A DNA stretch of 60,000 nt from Gnetum montanum (Eukaryota > Streptophyta > Gnetopsida > Gnetales > Gnetaceae). Under the pieces are notes generated by a model. The model saw nothing but the letters and a program-made list of their open reading frames with translations. It was not told where the DNA came from and made no database searches. Made by a program: the position numbers and the translations under genes. Positions 11,212-23,600 of the stretch are shown piece after piece. Every line of letters begins with the position of its first letter. The first letter of the stretch is position 1. The stretch spans positions 233,390-293,389 of the forward strand of contig MNCI01027120.1 in assembly GCA_015680685.1 (NCBI GenBank). The letters run 5' to 3'.

Positions 11212-11760
11212 GAGAGCCTAATTAAGCACCATTAATGTCAAAAGTATGTTTCAAGGTCTTCACTTAGGAATTGGTAGTAAGAATGTAGCTAGAAGAATGA
11301 AGTATAAGTTGCTATCATGTGATCCTTCCCAATCTCATTAAAAGCAAGGGTGTTCCTATTGTATCATAGAGCATCTTCATGCAATCAAAGATATTGTTTT
11401 CCCAAAAGAATATCTATTTTATAATGCTACTATGGAAATCTAGGAGGATTTTCTTTAATAAAATGTAGTAAGATCCATCAACAATGAAATCTTTGATCTT
11501 ATAGTCTTAAAATATACCTCAAAGTAAAATATCGAAATCCTAGGATCAAAAGTGTTACATTAGTAGTTAAGTACAATTCTAAATTTTAGAAAACACTTAA
11601 TATTATCCAGATTATCCTTACACCATCACTAGAACTTAAGCAACTTTTAGAGAACTTGGAATATATGTTCCTCATAGAAGATTATCTTGTCATCAACACT
11701 ACATTTCTGATGATCGAATAACAAGTTGGATTAAAGAAGGTCGATACTAAATGAAAATAT
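11212..11760. other. Unassigned sequence
   Basis: AT-rich, no open frame of note and no recognised repeat. Confidence 0.5.
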
Positions 11761-13320
11761 TGTAGCGACCAAAAACATCGAAGGTTAGAATGGTATACCG
11801 AGAGGTTCACAATTGTACAGCTTTGACCCCATATCCATGCAAGGGCCTATTGGACGTGGAGATGAGATGCCCAAAATAGTCTTGTCAATCAAACTGGGAC
11901 TTACAGGGTGTTACGACAAAATAAATACAAGGGGTTTGCACGATGTTTGCAATGTCCACAATGCCTACGAGGGCGAGCGTAGTCAAAGTTTTTAGTGCAA
12001 AATGAGGATGCAAATGCGTGAATATGTGCAGAAAATAGCAAAAAAATGCCAATAGAATGCTAGAATGCGAGGGAAAGATGCTAAAAATGCATAGAATGTA
12101 AGTGAGAGAGAAATAGGCATCACCCCAAAAGGGGGGAGCATAGTTAACTGCAAAGAAAAGGTGAGGAGGTACATGGTGTACAAACAAGCATAGTAGGTAG
12201 CATAGTCACAATCTCAGGGTGTCTGGGTTACAAAAACTGATGTCCACCGTGAATTATGGGCTTGCCGAGTTGGCTACTATTGTATCCTACAGGTTGCAGT
12301 GGTTCAAGATATGCAACAATGTTGTGATGGTGTGCAAAAGTACCAAGTGCTATCTCAAACTTTGCCAAAATGCAACTGTTCTAGGATGCAAGAGTGCCAA
12401 GAATGCCAATGCTCAAATTTGTCAACTAAATGCAAAAATTGCCAACCCTTAAAATGTAGAGCACCAGGGTATTTATAGGGTTAGGGTTAGCATGAATCGT
12501 AGATTGGATGCCACGTGGCAAAGGGGTCGTTGAGACTACGCTAGCCCCAACTATGCACCTACTGAAGCAAATGGTGTTCTGCTAATGTGCTCCAATGGAC
12601 CTTTTGATACTGCCAAACTGTGACTATGTTGCTGAGACTGCATGTGCAAGTGCCGAATAGACCACAAAGTACCTAAAAACAATGCAAAACAGTGCAATTT
12701 TGGAGACTACACTCCAAGCCTATGCTATCCACTCTCTCGAATGGTGTCAAGTGTAGATACAATTTAGGGGCAAATGTGGGGTGCAAAAAAAATGCACATT
12801 GTTGATCTTGCTTGCTGAAAGAATGTTGAAGCTAAGATGATGGCCGATGCTGAGTTCACGAGGCTTTTGGAGACAGTTTTGCATGACTATGCTGACTACG
12901 CTCTAGAGCATAGTCCAACAGGTAGACAAATTTTGCCAAAAAATGTGGTTCAAAGCATAGTCTTGGCAATAAGAGCATAGCCCTAACACTTAAAAAAATT
13001 TATCAAAAATTGATGTCTTCATACAGGCTATGCTTTGAAGCGTAGCAACGAGCATAAGCTCAGAAGTTAGAAAATTTGCCAAACTATTCTTTCCATGCTA
13101 ACCCGGCTCTGTAGCTTCTAACTTGACACTTACGAGAATTTGCAAAATTCGTCATTTCTATGCTAACTACGCTCTGGAGAGTAGTCCTGGAAGGGAGAGC
13201 ATAGTCAGGACACTTAGAAAATTTTGCAACTGTTATCAACACTTACAAAAATCTTGCAAACTTGGACTATTTGTGTGAACTACACTGACTCCAAATCAAC
13301 CAAAAAAAAAGGCTTAATAG
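11761..13320 (-). repeat. X2: LTR-like block, minus strand
   Basis: Read on the minus strand there is a TATA box (reverse of plus 12470-12477) with about 0.8 kb upstream full of degenerate words of the type GACTATGC / GCATAGTC / ACTACGCTC, and about 0.7 kb downstream ending near the word GGTCGCTACA. The order (repeat-rich upstream region, TATA box, transcribed leader) resembles the LTRs elsewhere in the window. No coding region or partner LTR was found, so it may be a solo LTR. The boundaries are approximate. Confidence 0.35.
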
Positions 13321-13879
13321 ATTTGGGGATGCCTTTTCAAGTTTTCATCCCTACAACTAATTCTGAAAACCTCCCATCTTAAATAGAAAAGTGTACATTC
13401 CATGAAAAGATTGACATTGGGTAGAGGGGGCAAAGGCTTCCATCTTATCAATAGAATCAACATTATTAAAAGATATTATCTCTATATATTAACCAATAGC
13501 TGCAAATTCATTAGTAGGAATTACAATATAACATGCTAACCGTTCTGAAGATTTGACATATAATCGCTAACAAATAGACTTCATTTTATTATGAAGAATT
13601 ATTTGGAAACCATTTAAATCACAAGAAATTCCTATGAGACCTTAGGAACAAATATTTATTTCCCCTTGGTCATTAAAAAATTCGTTAAAATTGATTATTA
13701 GAAGCCTTCCTCGTAAGTACATTTTGTTGAATAACAATGAAAGAAAAATGGTGGACTAACTCTTGAAACATTAGCAAAAGAAATCATTGCTATAGCATTT
13801 GTAGAAAAAACATTGGCAAGATCTACAACATTTGTAGAAGAAACCTTAACAATGTTTATAATAGCTTGATGCTAACATG

Positions 13880-14330
13880 CTTGTATAGCCTTTTTTCACA
13901 ACATAAAATGATATGAATCAAACATATTGTTCTCTTAATGACAATAGTGACATGATTTTAGAAGATTGTAATAAACAACATTTTATACATAACCAGTTTC
14001 GTCGCCAACACACAAGAAAATTTCACTTAAGCAAACCAAGATCCACCTCAATCATATATTAAATTTTACGAAAACCACTATATGTAGCTAGGATTTCAAA
14101 TTGCTTGATTGGTCCAATTCACGAAATAATATCCTTTTCACCTTTTTCAAAAATCAATAGAAGATTCAACAATTCAACAAAATAAGGAACCCTTTGAAAT
14201 TTAGGAAATGTTAGATTAAAAGAAAGTCCATTTTGAATAATTAATAAAGCAAGACAACGATTGAAAACATCAATATCAAAAACCTTAAAACCATCACCAA
14301 ATCAACAAATTCCACCCAAAAAACTTGAGT
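13880..14330 (-). pseudogene. Decayed coding-like tract, possibly LINE ORF1
   Basis: One minus-strand frame reads as protein-like sequence for about 120-140 codons with five stops. Segments include FPKFQRVPYFVELL, GPIKQFEILATYSGF and YMIEVDLGL. Two of the stops precede residues where Trp or Arg would fit. A Cys-x2-Cys cluster follows at the low-coordinate end in a neighbouring frame. This could be the ORF1 of a LINE, but no domain is certain. Confidence 0.3.
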
Positions 14331-15635
14331 TTGACAAATAGCATACATGGACTGTATCCAATCCTTAATCTTTCCAAACTAAATTTAAAAGACTTGAAAA
14401 ACTTGAGGAATGAGGTCAATAACCCAAAATTTGCACGAAAACATACCTTCTAAAAATTTCTTGAGTAATAAATTCATTTAAATCATCAAGTAATTTGTGG
14501 AATGGCAAAGACCCAATGGATCCACTTGAAGAATCACCTACTGACTTTAGTGATAGTGAATGTAATTCAAAACAGATTTGCTAGCAAAATATTGAATCTA
14601 AAAAAAAATTAGATTTGCTAAAGAAACATCAGATCCATTGAAAAACAACAAATCTACTCACCATAACCAAGACTAAAACTTCTAAATACTTATTTTCCTA
14701 TCCACCTTACAAGTATACCATCTTTATTTGTTTAGATAAAGAGTAACATTTTTACATTTCAAAGCCTCAAAGTGACATACCTTTTTTACTGCTTTTATAA
14801 CACACCATCATCATCATTATCAGCCTTGTCCCAACAAGATTGGCTAAAGAATAAAGTATTTATGATGCATTACCTTGAAAAATTAAAGTATTTTATGCCA
14901 AGACCATATAGAAAAACGCTTAAAATAGGAGTTAAATTCCAACCCTGTATGCAACGTAGTTTATAGGTGAGACACAAATTAACAAAATTCGGCATTATAT
15001 GTTACACAGCATACATTCGTAGAAATTTGAAACATGCTATCAAAATAAACATGGTCAGCACTTTAAGTGGCATAAAACTATAGCATCAGGTTAGGGCTTT
15101 TACAGTGGCTGACCACTGACACAACAGATAAAATTCTCAACAGCAACCACATTCCAGGCCCCCAAGTATGGTGATATCACGTCTATAGTGAGCTCAAGAA
15201 TATTTATGAATTGTTATCCCGCAATTTCTGCGATGATTTTTCTAATACAACTTGACATATATTAATTGACAACTCCATGTCATTAAGTATCGGGTAATGA
15301 AAAATCTGCAATTCTTATAAGCCATGGGGCCGCATATGGTCTCAAGTTTAAACGATTCTACAATCAATAAAACTAGAAGTTATAGAAATTTATTTTTGTA
15401 TGTGTTCCTCTAGTTCTGTTTGCACGCTGGCTAAAGGAGTGCCTTGCAGACACGGTGGTTAATTTCATATCTTGCTGGTGATGTTTTAGTTGCATTTACT
15501 GGGTGTTGAATCGCTAGGCTGGTCCTAGAGGCCCAATTTTGTATTAGCTATTGTTGATATAAACCACTTTGAATTTTGTTGAAAAAAATGTTATAAAAAT
15601 TTGAAAGTAAGAGGAAGAAAGAAAACATTTCTTAC
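14331..15635. other. 3' flank of the AIMP1-like gene
   Basis: I looked here for the terminal exon (the end of the OB-fold domain, family motif YKGIPF) and did not find a convincing match. No other gene or repeat was seen. Confidence 0.45.
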
Positions 15636-15701
15636 CGCCGAAATTTTCTCTGGCTGCTTTTTTTTTTGGGATTAAGGACTTCCTCCGGCTTTCCTTCGTA
15701 T
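15636..15701 (-). pseudogene. AIMP1-like: AIMP1-like exon 12
   Basis: Acceptor gatgtag, donor gtaaga. With the last base of exon 11 it encodes GYEGKPEEVLNPKKK, the conserved EGKPEDVLNPKKK loop. A run of ten A (minus strand) follows and may hide another indel. The family continues for about 35 more residues, which I could not find downstream. Confidence 0.8.
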
Positions 15702-16510
15702 CTACATCATGGGCATACCAGATAGAATAATTCAAAAATAAAGAATCAACAATGTTTCGCAATAATAAGAAAAAAAATTCAAGTCTAAAAACTAAAAATG
15801 TTTTTGGCCTTTGTTAATCCATCTCTTCCATCACCATTGACGGTACAGCTAGAGTAGCATAACTCATAAATCCCAACTTATATCTTTGACTCTGGTTGGC
15901 AACCAAACATGCAGTTCTACAATTTTACAAGTATATCAAAGGCCTCTAGGAGTAAAATAATTAAAATTATGTCTGGTCAACTTCAAAATTCAAGAAACTA
16001 CTAATTGTCACATAGAAGCACTGAACTTGGTCATATGAACAATATATAATAACTGTTATTTTCTAATAATTTCCATGCACTAAGTGATGTATCTATTGTA
16101 GATTGCTAAAATCAAATTTGTGTAATAGTAAAATCTAAATCAGAAACCTTCGTTTCTTTAAGTGCATGTAGGTGTTCTCAACGCCAAATATTTTATTGAT
16201 GATACACTACTGAGATAGCTAGTGGTAATTGTGTTGGTTTGTCAACCAGGAAGCCACAAGCATTGCAATTTCTTCTGAATTTTGTGGGATTGTAGCTAAT
16301 TTTTGTTTTAAAAGATGATATAAAATTTTTTGGATACAGCACAATTTTATCAGAACACATGGCAAAACAATCTAGAAACTGAAAAATACACTGAAATAAT
16401 CAGAAGGATCCAACAACCACAATGCACATCTGTATTAAGATCTTGATACTTCCAATAACTATAAAGCAGAAAATTTCAGGCAGTATTAGTAGAAAGAACA
16501 ATCAACTTAC

Positions 16511-16595
16511 CCAGAGAACGCTCACCAATTTTTGCTCCTTCAGGTGGCAATAATGGCTCCACCACAGTATGATCCTCATTGGAGGCACACAGCAC
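16511..16595 (-). pseudogene. AIMP1-like: AIMP1-like exon 11
   Basis: 85 nt, acceptor cacctcag, donor gtaagt: VLCASNEDHTVVEPL then LPPEGAKIGER. It ends with a frame that does not join exon 12 correctly: one base is missing near GERxxSG. Confidence 0.88.
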
Positions 16596-16714
16596 CTGAG
16601 GTGGAAAATGCACATGACAAAATTGTATTCCACATTATACCAGAAAAGTACAAGAATAAAAGTAGAAAATTGTCTTAAACATATAATGAAGATGTCAATG
16701 AAAGAATCACTTAC

Positions 16715-16782
16715 AAGACCAGAAAACATCACATCTCTAAGCTTTCCTGGTTAACATTTGTCACAACAAGGACCTTGCGATT
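16715..16782 (-). pseudogene. AIMP1-like: AIMP1-like exon 10, one-base deletion
   Basis: Acceptor atttttag, donor gtaagtg. It reads NRKVLVVTNVNQESL and, after restoring one missing base, RDVMFSGL (family: TNVKPGKLRDVMS-GL). The length is 68 nt where 69 keeps phase. Confidence 0.85.
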
Positions 16783-17118
16783 CTAAAAATGAACCAAAAA
16801 AAATTTCTTAAGACTAACACGCATTTTCTACAACACAACATTACTTACAAGCAATCATCATTTTAACTTATAAGCGAAGAAGGTAGATAAATCCATGAAA
16901 TAAACTTGTACATTAAAATTATGGCACAGTATCCTCTTAGAAAACTGAAATGAAAGAGGAAGTAAAAATACTTTCTTTGACAGTTCATTACAGCTTTGGA
17001 ATTGAAATGAAAATATTGATTTAGCAATTAGTTCTTGCTAGCCAAATAACAATAAACATATATAAAAATAACTCAAAGAATTACACATCAAAAGAATTAA
17101 TCAGTCAAATGTACGTAC

Positions 17119-17209
17119 CAAAAGTGCATCCGGACTAAAATATTTGGCCAAACCACTCACAACCTGGCGCACCTTCTCTTCTCCCACCGCAATCTCTTCA
17201 ACAAGCAAA
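17119..17209 (-). pseudogene. AIMP1-like: AIMP1-like exon 9 (OB-fold core)
   Basis: 91 nt, acceptor gcaatag, donor gtacgt. It enters in phase 2 to complete Ser, then LLVEEIAVGEEKVRQVVSG and LAKYFSPDALL. This is one of the best conserved EMAP-II/AIMP1 segments and has no lesion. Confidence 0.9.
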
Positions 17210-17322
17210 CTATTGCAGGAAAATGCAGTGAGTAGAAAAAAAGATTTGTTTCAAACAATAAATTCAAGAAAGTTTCAGAAAGGTATATTTCCCTTAATTC
17301 TAGCATCTGTTTTCACTCTAAC

Positions 17323-17408
17323 CTATCAGCTGATGGATGCTTTCATGCATTCTGAATAAGACCAACTATCAGCTGATGGATGCTTTCATGCATTCTGAAT
17401 AAGACCAA
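17323..17408. repeat. Perfect 43-bp tandem duplication at an exon end
   Basis: Two identical 43-bp units back to back, 17323-17365 and 17366-17408. They cover the last codons of AIMP1-like exon 8. 43 is not a multiple of three. Confidence 0.97.
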
Positions 17409-17528
17409 CACGGATATTGAGTGTTGCTACAGTGTCTTCTCCTGATTTAGGGCCTCCCCACTTTTCTTCTTTTGCTCGGCCTCTTTCTTCTTTTCACCCT
17501 CCCCCTTTTTCACCTTCTGATCTTTCTT
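17323..17528 (-). pseudogene. AIMP1-like: AIMP1-like exon 8 with TGA and 43-bp duplication
   Basis: After acceptor ccaatag it reads KKDQKVKKGEGEKKKEAEQ, then one base is missing and the frame resumes DTVATLNIRVGLIQNA-stop-KHPSADS, where the family has AWKHPSADS (TGG to TGA). The last 43 nt are tandemly duplicated (17323-17365 and 17366-17408), TGA included, and only the distal copy is followed by a GT donor (gttagag). The single-copy exon would be 163 nt. Confidence 0.8.
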
Positions 17529-18329
17529 CTATTGGCCTAAAGATCGATATGATATATTAAAGATTGGAAGGTTGACATTATTCTTCAAGATAAAGAAGTT
17601 CTGAAAATTTTCAACCATCTTTATTTCTAAAATACTTAATTTATTGGGCTTGTACAAAGATTACAACATAGTCACTCGATGCAAGTAAATGCGGAAAAGC
17701 AGAGCAGTGATCTTCCAAGATGAAGGCTTCCATGAGTCTAAGCAGTTTTAAGAGAGTTCATAGTTGATAGCACCAACACCTAGGGAAGAAAGGGCATATA
17801 ACATACACAGGAGATGGGTCCATTTAAAGGGGGAACTTGCATTCATGATCCCTTAAGGATCCCTTAAATAATTATGAGTGCAAATGCATGAAATTACCAA
17901 TCATCCATTGCAGCTGGGCTTGATACGTGATGCTTTAGTGTTTTACAGATTTGAGGCATGTGCCCGCATGAAGCTGTACAATCAATACGTTCTTTTACAA
18001 AGATGTGCACAAGAAATCTTATTAGGCTAATTGATATCATGTAAACAATTTTGGAATTGTTCTACTGAACATTTCTTCTGAAGTGCTTCCGTAGTGTTCC
18101 CTACATAAAACTTGTATGGTTTCTTGGCAATTTCTTATGCGGTTCAGGATTGAAGGACAGCATCCCTTGGAGATGTACATGGTTCATTATAAAATTAACA
18201 GCAAGAAAAAAATCTTATTTTTAACCATAAATCAGCAAAGTTAACAAAAAAGATATCATAAAGAAACAATGACATACCGTGAAAACTAAAAACAAAATAA
18301 ACACTACAGGATTATGTAAATGAACTCAC

Positions 18330-18392
18330 ATTAGGAACTTTATCATTTGCAGCATTACTAATATGTGAAGATTTGTCTCCACCTTGGATTTC
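18330..18392 (-). pseudogene. AIMP1-like: AIMP1-like exon 7 (linker)
   Basis: 21 codons, acceptor ttctgcag, donor gtgagt: EIQGGDKSSH then ISNAANDKVPN. A low-complexity linker that is poorly conserved in the family, so identification rests on splice sites, phase and position. Confidence 0.55.
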
Positions 18393-19117
18393 CTGCAGAA
18401 TGCATTACTTTCACTGTTATGGTATAAACGTTGAAATCAAAGAAATATACGCAATCTTTTGATTTGACTGAATTTTAAATATATGTCAGGTAAAATGCTA
18501 TATTAGTGAAAAAAATCACATTAAATGTAGAAGCCCAGAAATGACAAAGCAAATGCGCGTGCACAAGCAAACCATAGGAAACAGCATATGGAAAAAAGGT
18601 CTTTTGGTATGGTATATTATTCTCAAAATAGCAAGATAAGTTTTGGATACTAGCTGTTCTTGAAACAGATCTCATAGAAAACTTGGTTAATATTTAGTAG
18701 ACGTAGTTAATTTCTCCAATATATCACAAGATCTACTCATATAGGAGGCAAAGTAAAATCTGCAACTAATCCATGAATAAACTGCTGGCCAAGAAAGGAT
18801 GGCTCAAAATCTAAATAATTTCCAAGAAAACTGCCAATGGCTATTTTATTGATAGATGTTGTTTATGTTATAAGAACCTACATTGCCTACATATAACATA
18901 ATTGCAACATGCATACTAATAAGGACCAACATATAGAACATTTATTTGTCAACAAGATGTACCTTGTTGGTAAGACTTGTCACTTGCACCCTATAATACA
19001 CAATCCCAAAGGATCACATTCAGATATACTTGAATTGTGTTAAACAAATGGCTGAAACAGAATTCTGTCCAATAGAGCCCAAAGGTCTCATAATCTCCAA
19101 ATAGATGTTTTATTTTT

Positions 19118-19200
19118 AAAAAAAAAACACTTCAGTTTTATTTTCATAATTTGAGCTTNTAAAAAAAAACACTTCAGTTTTATTTTCATAATTTGAGCTT
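19118..19200. repeat. Direct repeat around an ambiguous base (N at 19159)
   Basis: Two near-identical copies of about 41 bp (ending ...cataatttgagctt) abut a single N. This is the pattern expected when two overlapping contig ends are joined without merging the overlap. It lies within an intron of the AIMP1-like gene. Confidence 0.85.
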
Positions 19201-19380
19201 CAAAAATGAAATTTAAAAATTTTTTACGGTAGATAACTGGCTGTAAAGAGTCATTTGAAAATCATGTAAGTACCTTTACCATATACCCAAGTTAATTTAA
19301 TGAAGACACCATGATGATCACAAAATTTCAATTTTATGTTATATGTTGGTTTAAAAAAAATCAAGCCTGCTATTTTATAT

Positions 19381-19435
19381 GGTGCTAAACATTGAGATGT
19401 AAAAAGTGGTGCTAAACATTGAGATGTAAAAAAGT
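19381..19435. repeat. 27-bp tandem duplication
   Basis: The unit GGTGCTAAACATTGAGATGT plus a short A-run and GT is repeated once, with a one-base difference in the A-run. Intronic. Confidence 0.9.
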
Positions 19436-20386
19436 GGTATGAACAACAAATTAGTGTAGCTAAAATGTGAATACTTGGATGTTAAAATATTACAAAAAGA
19501 AATAAATTGCATAATATAGACATTAGATAACGAGTTGGAGTTGTTTTTATTGCAGATAAGCTATAGAAATGACATCTTAGATGCTTTAATCATGTGCAAA
19601 GAAGATCAGATAATAAGCCCCTAAAAAAGTTTACCACATCGCAACTACAGGAAAGCTGCTCAAAGGAAAACTAAAAAAACAAAGGAAAAAATGATTAAAG
19701 ATTATATGAAAAAATTTGCAGATAGATAAGGATTTAATTCTTAATAGAGGCAAATGTCGAAAGAGAACTTATATGGCTGACCCCATTTTGTTAGGACAAG
19801 GCTAAGATGATGATATTACTTTTTTTTTTAATAAAAAAACAACTGCAGGCATATAAAATAGGCCATCCTAACATAGACGTTTTATCATATCTTGTAATCA
19901 TTTTGAGCTGATTTAACAATTTGTTCATGTTTTAATAAATTTTGAGGCTGTAGAAATGTTATCGAAATGTGATATCAACTTGTGCATTGGATTCTAAAAA
20001 CGTCAGTGTTCAACCACTATACTCAAGTAACGGTCACTGATGAAAATTGATTCATTCACATTAAAGGACAATAATTTAAATTTAAATGTAGTGTTCATAA
20101 AATCCACAATCTACAGGATGGCGTGCATACTTCTTAAATTAATAAAGATCAAAATATTCCAAGGGAAAATACAAACTATATGTTTAAATGTACAAATCCT
20201 ATGAACAGAGACATCACACATAAAAATAAAATGGAAATCCGCAGGCATCCGAACTAAGTAAATATTGATACATGTAGATAGATGATTAAGTATAACAGCA
20301 AAAAGTTACCTTCCTCAGAAACATTATAGTATTTCATTCCCTACTTATATAATTATAAAGCCAAAAAAGCAACCGAAAACCCTTAC

Positions 20387-20452
20387 CAAAGGTATGAATT
20401 TCGATTTCTCAAATCTAATCTTCTCAAAATCTGGGGCGAAGTCAACTTTGTT
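20387..20452 (-). pseudogene. AIMP1-like: AIMP1-like exon 5
   Basis: 22 codons, acceptor tatgtag, donor gtaagg: NKVDFAPDFEKIRF then EKSKFIPL. This fits the end of the GST-like domain entering the linker. It is in phase with exon 7. Confidence 0.7.
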
Positions 20453-20639
20453 CTACATAAAAAACAAAGAGAAATAGAGTATAAAAGCATAAATTATTTC
20501 TTACATAACACCTTTTTAACCGGTAAAAACAGACTATTAATAAAATAAGATTTGCAGTACAAACAGATTAGTCTTGGGACCTTAATAATCAACCAATATG
20601 ATAGGATCAGATTTCTAACAAAATGTTTAAAAATAAAAT

Positions 20640-23600
20640 AATCTAATCCTAACTTCAAAAATAAAAAATTATAATCATGAAAAACTCAAATACTCGGGCA
20701 CTCAAGTCCCATTTCATATCACATTTTGTTTCCAATTATTTATACTAGCCACCATACTCTAAATCAAGATTGATTTTTATCTCTTCAAAAGATCTTTAAT
20801 TTCTTTCCTTCCAAATTCAGAAGATCACATGTGCTATTAATGCACTCCAAATTCTATTAATGTATGGAGTTCTACCAATCCAAGTCTAAGCTGTTGCAAC
20901 ACCCTGAAAAGATTTTGCACTAATAAAATGCTGATTTGTAGCTTTCCAAACTCAATTCAAACTAGGAGCAACTGCAAGGTGGTAAATTATTACCATCTTC
21001 ACAAGCATTCTTACAAAAACATCTATTAATCATCATCCATCTACACTTGAACAAATTATCAATAATTATTTTTTCTTCTTTTCATGCTAATTCAAAAAAA
21101 CAATAGACTTTAGAAATTAGACCCACTTTCTTCTAACAAATGGTTTCCATATCTATTTGACCTATGTGTAAACTATCATAAGTCCTTGTAACTTTGCATG
21201 ACTGATTGTTTTCTTATAACCAAGCCTCAGCATCTTGAGATTTCATACAGTGATTTTTCATTCACGTATGCACTTTTTTTGAGGCCTTCCCATATTGCAA
21301 AAGCACCAATAATGGGTGGTCCTTTGAGACTATTTTCTAGGTGGTTCAAATATTTAGCTTGCATCACTTTAACCCACATGACATCTTCAATCATAATTCT
21401 CCAATCTACCTTTCCCAAAAGAACCATACGTACACAATGTAATTTTTAAGTCCAAGTCCACCACATTCCCATGGATGAAAAACCACACCCTAATCCAATA
21501 GATGACTTTTTTTACCTTATTCAAGACCTCTAGGGAGCAGGGTCACTGCATTTTGCTTTAGCCCTTCAAACACACACCAGATCCGTATATTATAAAGATA
21601 ATTTAATTTGTTAGAAAACAAGAAAAACTAGATATCTTCAATTAATGCAAAGAAGATTACAAATCAGTGGTTCCACAACACACTCATACACTCAACAACA
21701 TTGCATAGCATGAGGCTTTACAACCACACAACAATTGTCTTCAATGCAAGGCACAACCAAATGAGATCTCTCCCACAAATGCAAGATTGAGACCCAATCA
21801 CACAACACACACAAAAGAGACACAAAAGCAAACACACACAATGGACCATAGAGATGCACACATACTCATGCAATCTCACACCTATGCTCTCATGCCACTC
21901 TCCATGCCACAAAATATGAAACACCCATCTTGCTTTATTAAATTCAACACAATAACCTTAGGAAACCTTGTCCCATGCTCAACTTGGAGATTCCTAGCTA
22001 TTTCCATCTTGCTCTCATCTTTTTCGATTATTTCCCAATTTGGAACTACCAACTTGGAATTTACCGTGACCATACATGACAACTTCAGCAAGACATCTTA
22101 CTATCATTTCCAGCTTTCAAACAAGACATCTTTGTATCAGGCAAGACATCTCCTATCAAAGTGGGACATCTCCTCTAAGGCCAAGACATCCCCCAAAAGA
22201 TATCTCTGCTACAGTAAGAGACGTCTGCCCAAAGATGTCTCTACTACAATAAGAAATGTCTCCCCTACAAATGGGATGTTTCCTATGCACCACCAGCTCT
22301 CAGCCAAAACATATCTCTAACCTCCAAGACGTCTCTCTAGCTTCCCAAAACCTACAAATGACCACCTATAGGGATAGAAATGGGGCTTGAAAGAGGTGTG
22401 CCTACACCACTCTACCAAAGAAAATCACATTTTAATTTCTCTAGTCTCTTTACTCCCTCTTTAGGAGTCCAAAGACATGGTATTAAGTATAGCGGTACAA
22501 ATTGAAGACAACTGCAAACTAATTGTAATCTTCCAACCATAGTAAGAAGTTTTTCACATCAACTAGCTAATCTCTAAGCCATCCTATTAAAAATCCTAGC
22601 CTATAATTCTAACTTATCTCTTCCCATAAATAAAGGTATACCCAAATATTTGTTTGGACAACTAGCCCAAACATTTTAAAACATTCAAAATATTTGCTTG
22701 CTAATCACTGAAAAACAAGAATGAAATGTTTTTATCAAAATTAATTTTTAATTTTGAAACTTGGGGGAAACTACCCAAACCTCTTTAACATTTCAAATAT
22801 ATCTATTTTCAACTTCTAGAAAGATAAAAGTGTCATTAATAAATTGCACGTGTAAAATAAGGCAAACCATAAGCTATTATGATTCCTTTAATCTCTCATT
22901 TTTAAACTTTCTCTTTAATCAAGCATCCAAAAGCTTGCACCACCATAATAAAAAGAAAATAAGATATAGGATCTCCTTGTCTTAGCCCATTGTAACTTCC
23001 CCAATGAGCAACATTGAAAATGAAGTAATAGCATAACACTCTTTTAAGTATTGAACACCAATGATCAAGAAATCCAAATTTATATAATATGACATCCAAA
23101 AATCTCCATAAGACACAGCCATAAGCTTTGTTTTATTTTCAAGTTAGGATCAAGGATCATCACCCGAAGGCTTAATGCTCATCCTACCTATGTACATTTC
23201 TAGGAGAACATGGATGAGCAAAAGCCTAAGCTCTTCTAAGTAGCTCCACCCAAGCTCAACCCCAAGTCTTACGACTTGACAAACAATCACCTTACCATCA
23301 CTCCAAGTGGTGGTCTCTACATTTAGATAAAGTAGCTTAAACCTTCAAGCTCTCAATTGTTTTGTTTTCAAGTTGAATGAAAAAATTCATGGACAAGAAT
23401 AATTTGAATACTATAATTTATTTTCCTTTCACAAATCCTACTTGGCAATCTCTAATTATAGCTGACATAATAATTTTGTCTTTCTACGAAGACTTTCAAA
23501 ATAAGTTATAAATAACATTATGCAAGCCTACAAGTCTAAAGCCAAAGATTAATAGAGCACTTTCCTACATTAAAACTAAAGTAATCTATGTAGAATTAAG

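Noticed and set aside
12479-12492. Telomere-like GGGTTAGGGTTAG
   Set aside because: Only two units, sitting just beside the X2 TATA region.
15400-15500. Possible terminal exon of the AIMP1-like gene (LQGTPLASVQT against YKGIPF...)
   Set aside because: Only three or four scattered identities and no convincing acceptor; likely chance.
18963-18990. Candidate micro-exon 6 of the AIMP1-like gene (28 nt, VQVTSLTNK)
   Set aside because: Splice sites look good, but 28 nt breaks the phase between exons 5 and 7, which join in frame without it.
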